The translations under genes were made by a program, and so were the position numbers. Positions 13,338-19,885 of a DNA stretch of 19,885 bases are shown here, piece by piece (within the stretch, counting starts at the first letter, position 1; every line of letters starts with the position of its first letter). The notes under the pieces were generated by a model, which was given only the letters and a program-made list of their open reading frames with translations, was not told the origin of the DNA and ran no database searches. The stretch is from Chloroflexota bacterium (lineage in GTDB: Bacteria; Chloroflexota; Anaerolineae; Caldilineales; Caldilineaceae). Where the stretch lies: positions 1 through 19,885 of the forward strand of contig QEUW01000275.1 in NCBI GenBank assembly GCA_003577005.1. The letters run 5' to 3'.

Positions 13338-14555
13338 ATGGAAAACACGGGCGAGATTCTGTTGAGTCTGTTTCTGATGTTGGCGGCGGCCAAGCTGATG
13401 GCCGAAGTGTGCGAACGCATCAACCAGCCGGCGGTGGTGGGGGAGATCCTGGCCGGTGTGCTGATTGGGCCGAGCGTGCTGGGCTGGGTGCGCCCCAATG
13501 AGATCATCCAGGTGCTGGCCGAGGTGGGGGTGATCTTTCTCCTCTTTAGCGTAGGGCTGGAGACCAAACCCTCGGCGATCCTGCGGGTGGGTGGCCGGGC
13601 CACGGTGGTAGCGATCTTGGGCGTGATCCTGCCCTTTGCTGGTGGCTTTTTGCTCATGCACGCCTGGGGGGCGAACACAATCGAGGCGCTCTTTATCGGC
13701 ACAGCGATGGTCGCCACCTCGGTGGGGATCACCGTGCGGGTGTTGGCAGCTATGGGGGTGCTCGATGCGCCGACCAGCCGTATCATCCTCGGTGCGGCGG
13801 TCATCGACGATGTGCTGGGTCTGATGGTGTTGGCAATTGTAGCCAATTCGGCCAAAGGAGCCATCAACTATATTGAGATTCTGGGCACTACTGGGCTCGC
13901 GATTGGTTTTACGCTGCTGGTAGCGATCTTTGGCGGGCCGCTCATGAAACGGGGCATCCCTCATGTCCATGCGCTGCGGATGAAAGAACCCGTCTACATC
14001 GTCGGGGTGGTGCTCTGTTTGGGGCTGGCTGTGCTAGCCGCCGATATCGGCGTTTCGGCGATCATCGGCGCCTTTCTGGCCGGCATGGCGCTCTCGGAGG
14101 CGACCGACGGCAACCACACCGTCCACCTGCAAACCAGCGGGGTAACTGAGTTTCTGGTGCCGTTCTTCCTTGTCAGTGTGGGGATGCAGGTGCAGTTGAG
14201 TGCGCTGGCCACACCGGCCGCTCTCTCCCTGGCCGTCCTGATCACCATCCTGGCCGTGCTGACCAAGTTTGTCGGCTGCGGGCTGGGCTCCTGGGGGATC
14301 GGGCTGCGGCGCATGATGCAGGTGGGGATCGGGATGGCCCCGCGCGGCGAGGTCGGCATCGTCGTGGCACAGATGGGGTTGAGCCTAGGCGTCATCGGCG
14401 CCACCTATTACGGCATCGTTATCTTTATGGCCGTGGCGACCACAATCATCGCCCCGCTCTTTCTACGCCCGCTTTTTGCCACTGAAGCCGCCTATCGGAG
14501 CACGATCGATCGACCCGATGCCGGCGGGATCGTAGCGGTGGAGCGGGGAACGTGA
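13338..14555 (+). CDS. CPA2 family cation/proton antiporter
   Basis: A 405-residue membrane protein with about 12-13 helices of the Kef/NapA-type Na+/H+ exchanger family. The paired aspartates of the ion site are seen in GAAVIDDVLGL (D157-D158), typical of electrogenic CPA2 antiporters. The first helices carry NQPAVVGEILAGVLIGPSVLGW, and the last core helices LTKFVGCGLGS and APRGEVGIVVAQMGLSLGVI, all signature segments. No C-terminal TrkA-N nucleotide-binding domain follows, so it is a bare transporter. It probably exchanges Na+ or K+ for protons across the inner membrane. The ATG at 13338 is preceded by GGGGAGGG at an unusually long distance (~18 bases), so the start is less certain than the gene. 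Confidence 0.92.
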   Translation: MENTGEILLSLFLMLAAAKLMAEVCERINQPAVVGEILAGVLIGPSVLGWVRPNEIIQVLAEVGVIFLLFSVGLETKPSAILRVGGRATVVAILGVILPFAGGFLLMHAWGANTIEALFIGTAMVATSVGITVRVLAAMGVLDAPTSRIILGAAVIDDVLGLMVLAIVANSAKGAINYIEILGTTGLAIGFTLLVAIFGGPLMKRGIPHVHALRMKEPVYIVGVVLCLGLAVLAADIGVSAIIGAFLAGMALSEATDGNHTVHLQTSGVTEFLVPFFLVSVGMQVQLSALATPAALSLAVLITILAVLTKFVGCGLGSWGIGLRRMMQVGIGMAPRGEVGIVVAQMGLSLGVIGATYYGIVIFMAVATTIIAPLFLRPLFATEAAYRSTIDRPDAGGIVAVERGT

Positions 14556-14557
14556 AA

Positions 14558-14624
14558 GAACGTAGAGCGTAGAACGTAGAACGGGTAGAGCCGGCCGTTT
14601 TGCGTTCTACGCTCTACGTTCTAC
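14558..14624. repeat. Heptad hairpin, AACGTAG units and inverted copies
   Basis: Left side: heptads at 14559, 14566 and 14573 (AACGTAG, AGCGTAG, AACGTAG). Right side: inverted heptads at 14604, 14611 and 14618 (GTTCTAC, GCTCTAC, GTTCTAC). Arms 14558-14576 and 14603-14621 pair perfectly over 19 bp. It starts two bases after the antiporter stop and ends just before the GAGGAGG ribosome-binding site of the S66 pseudogene. Confidence 0.9.
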
Positions 14625-14639
14625 GTTGAGGAGGCGCTG

Positions 14640-15439
14640 ATGATCAAACCGGCCAGGCTACAAGCTGGCGCTAGAGTCGCGGCGGTCTCGCTTTCGTAGG
14701 GTGGGCCAGGGACCTTTCCGCACCGTTACGAGGCGGGTAAACGCCAGTTAGAAAAGGCAGGATTAGTCTCCTTCTATGGCCCCTCGATCATGGCCGGTTT
14801 TGCCGAAAACGGGGGGTGCCCCCCTACATGGTCGAATCGGTACGCAGGACGCTGTTCGCAAGCGACCCAATCGGCGAGATAAAGCCCAACACCGGCGGGT
14901 GGACTGTCGAATTTCTGGATTGGGCGGACCCGGCACTCCAGGAGCGTCGGCGCCGGCTCAATCCGTCCACCGGATGGCGCTGGCTTCAGGGAACGGGCGT
15001 GCGCCGGGGCCGGTTGATCGGCGGCTGTTTCGAAGTATTGGACTGGCTGCGCGGCACACCGGTCTGGCCTGCCTCCGAAGCGTGGCAAGATGCGATCCTC
15101 TTTTTGGAGACTTCGGAAGAGGCGCCATCGCCCCACTGGGTGGCGCGCACGTTGCGCATCCTGGCGGCGCTGGGGATCCTGGCCCAGCTCTCCGGTCTGA
15201 TCGTTGGCCGGCCCGGCGGACAGATCGCACCGGAAATGTTCGCCGACTATGATGAGGCGATCCGAAGCGTGGTTGTGGGCGAGGAAGGGCTGGTCGATCT
15301 GCCCGTCATAACCCAGATGGATTTTGGCCACACCGACCCCATGTTCGTGCTGCCCTACGGCGTCGAGGCCGAGATCGATTGTGAACAGCAACGGTTTGTA
15401 ATTGTGGAAAACGCTGTGACCGAACCGCTTTCAGGCTGA
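14640..15439 (+). pseudogene. S66 LD-carboxypeptidase/MccF-like peptidase pseudogene
   Basis: A GAGGAGG site precedes the ATG at 14640. The start reads MIKPARLQAGARVAAVSLS, then a TAG (14697-14699) where the family has Trp, then GGPGTFPHRYEAGKRQLEKA. The frame jumps without shift straight to GLVSFYGPSIMAGFAENGG: the ~80-90 residues that normally lie between, including the GG(D/N)(D/N)S nucleophile serine, are gone (join near 14754-14763). A one-base loss in a G-run (14811-14816) then shifts frame; the C-terminal half continues from 14816 to 15439 and keeps the LDWADP, GxLIGGC, ILFLETSEE (catalytic Glu) and DFGHTDPM (catalytic His) features. Homologues cut L,D-peptide bonds of murein or microcin C-type peptides. 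With three lesions, including loss of the nucleophile, it is dead. Confidence 0.88.
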
Positions 15440-15482
15440 TTCGCGCACGATATTGTCCGCATTACAAAGGGAGAAGCGATCT

Positions 15483-16460
15483 ATGTCCGCCATACCCTCA
15501 CCCACACCGTATACCTGGCGACCGCTGCGCTATGAGGACCTGCCGGCGCTCCATACGCTGTTGCTGGCGGTCTCCGGCTCGGAGGATCGCGTAGATACGT
15601 TGGCCGATATGCAAGGTGGTTTCGAAGATCCCTGGTCTGACGCGGCTGTCGATTCGATCGTCGCCTTTGCTGCGGATGGGCAAATGGCAGCCTACGGGCG
15701 TTGTTCGCTCCACCCCGAGCCGGAGCGCGAGGCGGTGGTACATCTCGATTACGAGATCCACCCGGCGCATTGGACGCCGGCGGTGCATGACCGCTTGCTC
15801 GATTGGTTGGAAGCGCGCGGGCGTACCCGGCTTGAGGCCGCACCCGCCGGTCTGCCCCACTCCATACGCACCGGTGTCTCTGATGACAAGGTGGCCGAAA
15901 TTGACCTGCTCGAATGCCACGGCTTTACACCCATTCGCTATTTCTTTCGTATGCGGCGTGCTCTCCACCAGCCCATCGCCGAGCGCCCGCTGCCCGCGGG
16001 GGTCCGTCTGCAATGCTACACGCCGGACGATGGCGAGACCATGCGGATTGTCTTCAACGAAGCCTTCAAAGACCACTGGGGCCACGAAGAGGTGTTGCGC
16101 GAAGACTGGGAAAAGTGGTTTGTCGGCAGCGACACCTTTCGCTCCGACCTATCGCTGTTGGCCTTTGCCGGCGACAACGCTGTCGGCATCACCTTCTGTA
16201 CGGTCAACCCAGATGACAACGCCCGCAGCGGGCGCCACGAATGCAACATCCGCGAAGTAGCGGTCCTGCGACCCTGGCGCAAACAGGGCATCGCCTCGGC
16301 GCTGATCAGCGAGAGTCTACGTCTCATGCGCGCCGCCGGTCTCGATTATGCCAGCCTGGGGGTGGATACGGCCAACCCGACCAGTGCGCTGGGGGTCTAT
16401 GAGAAGCTGGGCTTTGTGCCAGTGCGGCGCTTTGTGGTGTATGACAAGAAAGTGGTATAG
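15483..16460 (+). CDS. Double-GNAT acetyltransferase (MshD-like architecture)
   Basis: A 325-residue protein with two GNAT domains. The first (~8-150) is degenerate and lacks a clear acetyl-CoA loop. The second (~165-325) is canonical: NIREVAVLRPWRKQGIASALISESL (motif A) and LGVDTANPTSALGVYEKLGFVPV (motif B), the latter a hallmark of mycothiol-synthase-like tandem GNATs. The role is probably acetylation of a small amine or antibiotic-like substrate; mycothiol synthesis is not implied. AAAGGGAGAAG with a six-base spacer supports the ATG at 15483 instead of an upstream in-frame start at 15453. Confidence 0.88.
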   Translation: MSAIPSPTPYTWRPLRYEDLPALHTLLLAVSGSEDRVDTLADMQGGFEDPWSDAAVDSIVAFAADGQMAAYGRCSLHPEPEREAVVHLDYEIHPAHWTPAVHDRLLDWLEARGRTRLEAAPAGLPHSIRTGVSDDKVAEIDLLECHGFTPIRYFFRMRRALHQPIAERPLPAGVRLQCYTPDDGETMRIVFNEAFKDHWGHEEVLREDWEKWFVGSDTFRSDLSLLAFAGDNAVGITFCTVNPDDNARSGRHECNIREVAVLRPWRKQGIASALISESLRLMRAAGLDYASLGVDTANPTSALGVYEKLGFVPVRRFVVYDKKVV

Positions 16461-16490
16461 TGGCCCCATTCAGCAATTGTCTTTGCATCG

Positions 16491-18281
16491 ATGCGTGGAT
16501 GGGCTATGGCGCTGCTTGGCATGGGGTTGGTTTGGCTCCTGGTTGTGTGGTGGGCATGGCGTCGCCAACAGAAGCTTGAGGAGGGTGCGGCGCTTCACCG
16601 CGACCTGCTGACCGGTGGTCTGCTCTTTCTGCTGACGCTGGGCTTCTTCTGGCGCACCCTCAGTGGTGATGTCTACCAGCCGGCTGATGGGGGCGATCTT
16701 GTCAGTTTTCTCTTCCCCACCTATCGTTTTGCGGCGGACACGTTGAGCCAGGGGGCGTTGCCCTTGTGGAATCCACACCTGTACGGTGGCGCCCCTTTTG
16801 TCAGCGACATCCAGGCCGGTTTTTTGTACCCGCCCAATTTGCTTCTCTTTCTGCTCAACCCTGAGTTTGAATACCGGGTCATGCAGTGGCTTGCCATCGG
16901 CCATATCTACTGGGCCGGGCTGGGAATGTACGTCCTGCTGCGCACGCTGCGGTGGGGGGCGTGGGGTCCGGTGAGCCGGCCGGCGGCGCTCTTTGGCGCT
17001 CTAGCCTTTCAATTTAGCGACCCCTTGCTGATCCACCTGGGCAACCTCAACCTGATCGCCGTGCTTAGCTGGCTGCCGTGGGTCTTCGCCGCCTACCAGC
17101 GGGCGCTGGCCGGGCGGAGCCTGCGCTGGGCGGTGCTGGCCGGGCTGCTCTTTGCCTTCGGCAACTATGCCGGCCATGCGCAGAGTTCGCTGTACATTGG
17201 GCTGGCGCTGGTCGTTTATACGGTTGTGTGGGCGGCGGTGGAGATTGGAGACTGGAGACTGGAGATCGGCGCTACGTACGATCAATCTCCAGTCTCCAAT
17301 CTCCAATCTCTAGTCGTCTCCCTGTTAGTCGCATTTCTGTTGACTGCCCCCATCCTCTTGCCGGCGCTCGAACTGGCGAGGTACACGGCGCGCAGCGAGT
17401 TCTCCTACCAGGAGACGGTAAGCTATTCGTTGGCGCCTGCACAGGGGATTGGGCTGGTCACACCCGGCTTTTTTGGTCGTGGCCCGGCGCTGCACTGGGG
17501 GCTGTGGGAACGGGTCGAGACCCCTTTCGCCGGGGTGGCAACGTTGATCCTGGCGCTGGCCGGCGTGATCCTCGTGGATGGGGCGACCCGGCGACGGCTC
17601 TGGCCCTGGCTGGCGCTGGCATTGGTTGGCTTTCTCACCGCCCTGGGCATCTACGCCATCCTTCACGGCTGGCTTACCCTGTTGCTGCCCGGCTTCGGCC
17701 AACTGCGCGCCCCCGCCCGCGCCCTCGCCCTCTGGACCTTTGCCATCTCGGCGCTCGCTGCCGTTGGCTTCGATCACCTTCGTCTTCTCTCCACGAACAT
17801 CAGATCGGCTACGCCTCCTTCACAATTCACCATTCACAGTTCACCATTCACAATTCTCTCCTTCCTCCTCAAAGCTGGCGCCTTCCTGTTCGCCATCGTC
17901 TTCACACCCCTGCTCTACCTGGCGCTGTTGCTCACCCAGCAAGATCCCACCACCTTTTTGCGCGCCTCGGTGGCGGCGCTGGCGATTGCCCTGGCGACGG
18001 GCGGCTGGCTGGCAACCTGGGCGCTCATTGCCGCCCGCCGCGCCGGTTGGATCGGCGCGGGCCTCTGGGCCGCATTGCTTATTGGGATACTCTATTTCGA
18101 CCTGGCAGCGGCAGGCGCCTATACCGACATCAGTCCGGTTGACCCCACGCACGGCTTCCAACACCCAGAGATCGTCAGCTTCCTGCAGAGCGACCCAGGG
18201 CTGTTCCGCATCGACAGCGACACCGGCATCGATGACCTGTGGCAACCGGACACGGCCGCGCTCCACGGGCTGGAGGACATC
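16491..18281 (+). CDS. YfhO-like polytopic membrane protein, 3'-truncated at a junction
   Basis: About 597 residues of a large membrane protein with many helices. The first extracytoplasmic loop has the YfhO/GT-C-like signature: GGDLVSFLFPTYRFAADTLSQGALPLWNPHLYGGAPFVSDIQAGFLYPPNLL. YfhO proteins are lipid-linked-sugar glycosyltransferase-like proteins (YfhO glycosylates lipoteichoic acid in Bacillus). After the last helix a soluble domain begins (FQHPEIVSFLQSDPGLFRIDSDTGIDDLWQPD...LHGLEDI) and is lost at 18281, where the frame runs on into hydrogenase sequence. Two heptad arrays are inserted in frame between helices at residues ~251-273 and ~444-455. The start is ATG 16491 or the in-frame ATG 16506; neither has a clear ribosome-binding site. 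Confidence 0.85.
17241..17310. repeat. In-frame heptad hairpin inside the YfhO-like gene
   Basis: Four GAGACTG-type heptads (17241, 17248, 17255, 17262) are followed after 14 bases by four inverted heptads of CAATCTC type (17283, 17290, 17297, 17304). They pair into a long hairpin, yet the frame is kept: they encode the hydrophilic segment EIGDWRLEIG...SPVSNLQSL between two membrane helices. Confidence 0.9.
17821..17855 (+). repeat. In-frame CAC(A/C)(A/G)TT heptad array inside the YfhO-like gene
   Basis: Five contiguous heptads (17821 CACAATT, 17828 CACCATT, 17835 CACAGTT, 17842 CACCATT, 17849 CACAATT) fill 35 bases in a single orientation. They encode QFTIHSSPFTIL in a loop between helices. 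The order of variants is itself symmetrical (1-2-3-2-1). Confidence 0.9.
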
Positions 18282-18300
18282 GGCGGCGTCGCCAATCCGA
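18274..18300. other. Chimeric junction: YfhO-like gene joined to hydrogenase large subunit
   Basis: Left of about 18281 the protein is YfhO-like (LHGLEDI); right of it the protein is [NiFe]-hydrogenase (GGVANPINPDSQSTL). The shared GGV-x-NP-like stretch could serve as microhomology. Neighbouring repeat families stop at this point. Either a recombination event or, more simply, an assembly join. Confidence 0.75.
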
Positions 18301-19331
18301 TCAATCCCGACAGTCAGTCGACGCTGACGCTTGAGCGGCTTTATGCCGTCAAGGCCTTGATCGATCAGCTCAGCGACTTCGTGCAGAACGCGATGATGAC
18401 CGACGTCGCCGCGGTCGGCGCTCTGTATGCCGACTGGACCAAGTATGGCGCCGGCGTCACCAACTATCTTTCCGTTCCGGATCTTCCTCTTGATACCAAG
18501 GGTGCGACCTTCGAACTGCCGGGCGGCTATATCTCCAACGCCGATCTCTCCAAGTTCCAAGCCATTACCAGCTACAATGACGGCTATTTCCGCGACGGCG
18601 TGAAAGAGGCGGTGAAGCATTCCTGGTACGAATACAGCGGCGCCGCCGCCGCGTTGCATCCCTTCGACGGACAGACCGTGCCGAAGTACACGGACTTCCA
18701 GGACGACGGCAAATACTCCTGGTGCAAGGCGCCGACCTTCTACGACAAGCGGGCGCAAGTCGGCCCGTTGGCCAACGTGCTGGCGATGTACGCCGCTGGC
18801 CACGAGCCGACGCGCCGCCATCTCACCAGGCTGATCGAGATTGCCAGCAAGGTAGCCGGCGCGCCGATTCCGCTCGCGGCCCTGCATTCGACCATCGGCC
18901 GGATTGCGGCGCGCGCCGTCCGCTGCGCGGTGCTGCTCGAATCGCTCAACAACCAATGGCAGCTCCTGGTCAACAACATCGCCAAGGGAGATTTCGCCAC
19001 CTTCAACCGGCCGGTCTTTCCCAAGGGCGAGCAACGCGGCTTCGGTTTCCACGAGGCGCCGCGCGGGGTGCTGTCGCACTGGGTGGTTATTCGCGACGGC
19101 AAGATCGCGAATTACCAGGCAGTCGTCCCGAGCACCTGGAATTCCGGCCCGCGCGACCAAAACGACGAAATGGGTCCATACGAGGCGTCGTTGATCGACA
19201 ATCCTGTCGCCAACCCGGAGTTGCCGCTCGAGGTTCTACGCACGGTGCATTCGTTCGATCCGTGCATCGCCTGCGCCATTCACATGTCCGATTCGGAGCG
19301 GCGGCCGATCGTGCAGGTAAAAGCGTTCTAG
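18282..19331 (+). CDS. [NiFe]-hydrogenase large subunit, C-terminal ~350 residues only
   Basis: Sequence from GGVANPINPDSQ onward matches the central and C-terminal parts of group 1-type membrane-bound uptake hydrogenase large subunits. Landmarks include KHSWYEYSG, KYSWCKAPTFYDKRAQVGPLANVL, the GFGFHEAPRG loop and the C-terminal nickel-binding L2 motif DPCIACAIH. After the final His comes a 15-residue extension (MSDSERRPIVQVKAF) of the type removed by a maturation endopeptidase, which is encoded next. The N-terminal half with the L1 R-x-C-G-x-C motif is absent, so this piece alone cannot form the NiFe site. The true start lies outside this contig in the source genome; here the open frame is fused to the YfhO-like gene. 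Codon style looks alphaproteobacterial. Confidence 0.9.
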   Translation, partial: GGVANPINPDSQSTLTLERLYAVKALIDQLSDFVQNAMMTDVAAVGALYADWTKYGAGVTNYLSVPDLPLDTKGATFELPGGYISNADLSKFQAITSYNDGYFRDGVKEAVKHSWYEYSGAAAALHPFDGQTVPKYTDFQDDGKYSWCKAPTFYDKRAQVGPLANVLAMYAAGHEPTRRHLTRLIEIASKVAGAPIPLAALHSTIGRIAARAVRCAVLLESLNNQWQLLVNNIAKGDFATFNRPVFPKGEQRGFGFHEAPRGVLSHWVVIRDGKIANYQAVVPSTWNSGPRDQNDEMGPYEASLIDNPVANPELPLEVLRTVHSFDPCIACAIHMSDSERRPIVQVKAF

Positions 19332-19335
19332 GACG

Positions 19336-19851
19336 ATGATGCCGAACGTTCTCGTGCTCGGCCTCGGCAATCTGCTGCTTAGCGACGAGGGCGTTGGCGT
19401 GCATGCAGTGGAAGCGCTGCGGCGGCACGGCGCTCTTCCGGCCGGGGTGGAGCTCGTTGATGGCGGAACGTCGGGCATGGACCTGCTCGACACGATTGCC
19501 GGACGCGATCGCCTGATTGTGGTCGACGCCGTCCGCGCCGACGCCGCGCCCGGCACGGTCGTGCGGCTGTCCGGCGATGCCGTGCAGGCGTTTTTTCGCA
19601 CCCGCATTTCGCCGCATCAGCTCGGTCTGTGCGAGGTGCTGGCGACGTTATCCTTGACCAATGAGACCCCGCAGCAGGTCGAGATTATCGGCATCGTTCC
19701 GGAGGACCTGTCGCTCGGCCTCACGCTGTCGTCGAAGGTGTCGGCCGCCTGCGAGCGCGTCGTCGCCGAGGTGATCAGTGAGCTGCGCTCTTATGGGCTG
19801 ACCGTGACGGCGAATGCCGCGCCCGCTGCCTCCCCGTCGCCCCGGCACTGA
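19336..19851 (+). CDS. hupD: Hydrogenase maturation endopeptidase, HyaD/HupD family
   Basis: A 171-residue protease that cleaves the C-terminal extension from the hydrogenase large subunit after nickel insertion. The three nickel-sensing ligands known from E. coli HybD (Glu16, Asp62, His93) are matched by E18 (LLLSDEGVGVHAVEAL), D64 (LIVVDAVRAD) and H94 (ISPHQLGL). The N-terminal GLGNLLLSDEG is the family signature. It starts four bases after the large-subunit stop (ATG 19336 or the adjacent ATG 19339, with AGGAC upstream), so the two are one operon, and the substrate's removable tail is visible just upstream. The tail beyond residue ~155 is Ala/Pro-rich and probably disordered. Confidence 0.93.
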   Translation: MMPNVLVLGLGNLLLSDEGVGVHAVEALRRHGALPAGVELVDGGTSGMDLLDTIAGRDRLIVVDAVRADAAPGTVVRLSGDAVQAFFRTRISPHQLGLCEVLATLSLTNETPQQVEIIGIVPEDLSLGLTLSSKVSAACERVVAEVISELRSYGLTVTANAAPAASPSPRH

Positions 19852-19852
19852 A

Positions 19853-19885
19853 ATGTGCATCGCCATTCCCGCGCGGATCGTGTCG
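19853..19885 (+). CDS. hypC: HypC/HupF chaperone, first 11 codons only
   Basis: One base after the protease stop, an ATG opens MCIAIPARIVS, the characteristic N terminus of the HypC/HupF/HybG family, and runs off the window. The Cys2 is the invariant residue that contacts HypD and the large-subunit precursor. Too short for the open-frame list, but the gene order (large subunit, protease, hypC/hupF) agrees with uptake-hydrogenase operons. Confidence 0.8.
   Translation, partial: MCIAIPARIVS

Noticed and set aside
14816..15439. A separate complete gene starting at GTG 14816
   Set aside because: It is the C-terminal half of the S66 peptidase, put in another frame by one lost G in the run at 14811-14816.
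17821..17855. CRISPR-like repeat
   Set aside because: Units are contiguous 7-mers without spacers and lie in frame inside a coding sequence.
17841..19160. Long antisense open frame (439 codons, minus strand)
   Set aside because: It spans the junction between two unrelated genes and mirrors their codons; high GC produces such antisense frames. The sense frames have recognisable families.
16491..19331. A single 946-residue fusion protein (membrane protein plus hydrogenase)
   Set aside because: Both parts are truncated at the same point, the hydrogenase lacks its N-terminal metal ligands, and the gene context changes there. It is annotated as two partial genes.

Overview
The first ~18.28 kb look like the chromosome of a GC-rich environmental bacterium, probably a member of the Chloroflexota (Caldilinea/Roseiflexus-like). 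This is inferred from gene style (LiaSR-type two-component pair, class III aminotransferases, phytanoyl-CoA dioxygenase-like genes, YfhO-like giant membrane protein, S66 peptidase) and from abundant short degenerate heptanucleotide repeats and small palindromes at gene boundaries. The last ~1.6 kb (18282-19885) carry the C-terminal half of a [NiFe]-hydrogenase large subunit, its maturation protease and the first 11 codons of HypC. They look proteobacterial and are joined in frame to a truncated YfhO-like gene, most simply as an assembly chimera.

Layout. 2-1011 (+): class III aminotransferase, cut by the window edge and broken by a small internal deletion. 1078-1887 (+): GNAT acetyltransferase. 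1943-4724 (-): three-gene operon read right to left, a multi-pass membrane protein (DUF2306-like), a histidine kinase and a NarL/LiaR-type response regulator. 4725-5084: divergent intergenic region with a permuted inverted repeat and a good sigma70-type promoter. 5085-7136 (+): M20 metallopeptidase, then an Rpn-family PD-(D/E)XK nuclease. 7171-10741 (+): intact class III aminotransferase, PhyH dioxygenase, carboxymuconolactone-decarboxylase-like protein and a second PhyH protein, a likely catabolic or tailoring cluster. 10834-12227 (+): an unrecognised protein with a fresh 24-bp tandem duplication, then a possible PD-(D/E)XK-like orphan. 12321-13178 (+): EamA transporter. 13338-14555 (+): CPA2 cation/proton antiporter. 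14640-15439 (+): S66 LD-carboxypeptidase pseudogene that lost its catalytic serine region. 15483-16460 (+): double-GNAT acetyltransferase. 16491-18281 (+): YfhO-like membrane protein, truncated. 18282-19885 (+): hydrogenase fragment.

The most unusual signal is distributed. At least seven loci carry tandem arrays with a strict 7-base period whose unit sequence differs completely from locus to locus; several are paired with an inverted copy to form long hairpins. They sit on stop codons, ribosome-binding sites and inter-gene gaps, and two lie in frame inside the YfhO-like gene. A second family, the GGTAGGG...CCCTACC palindromes, occurs twice. No tRNA, rRNA, CRISPR array, prophage or insertion-sequence transposase was recognised.
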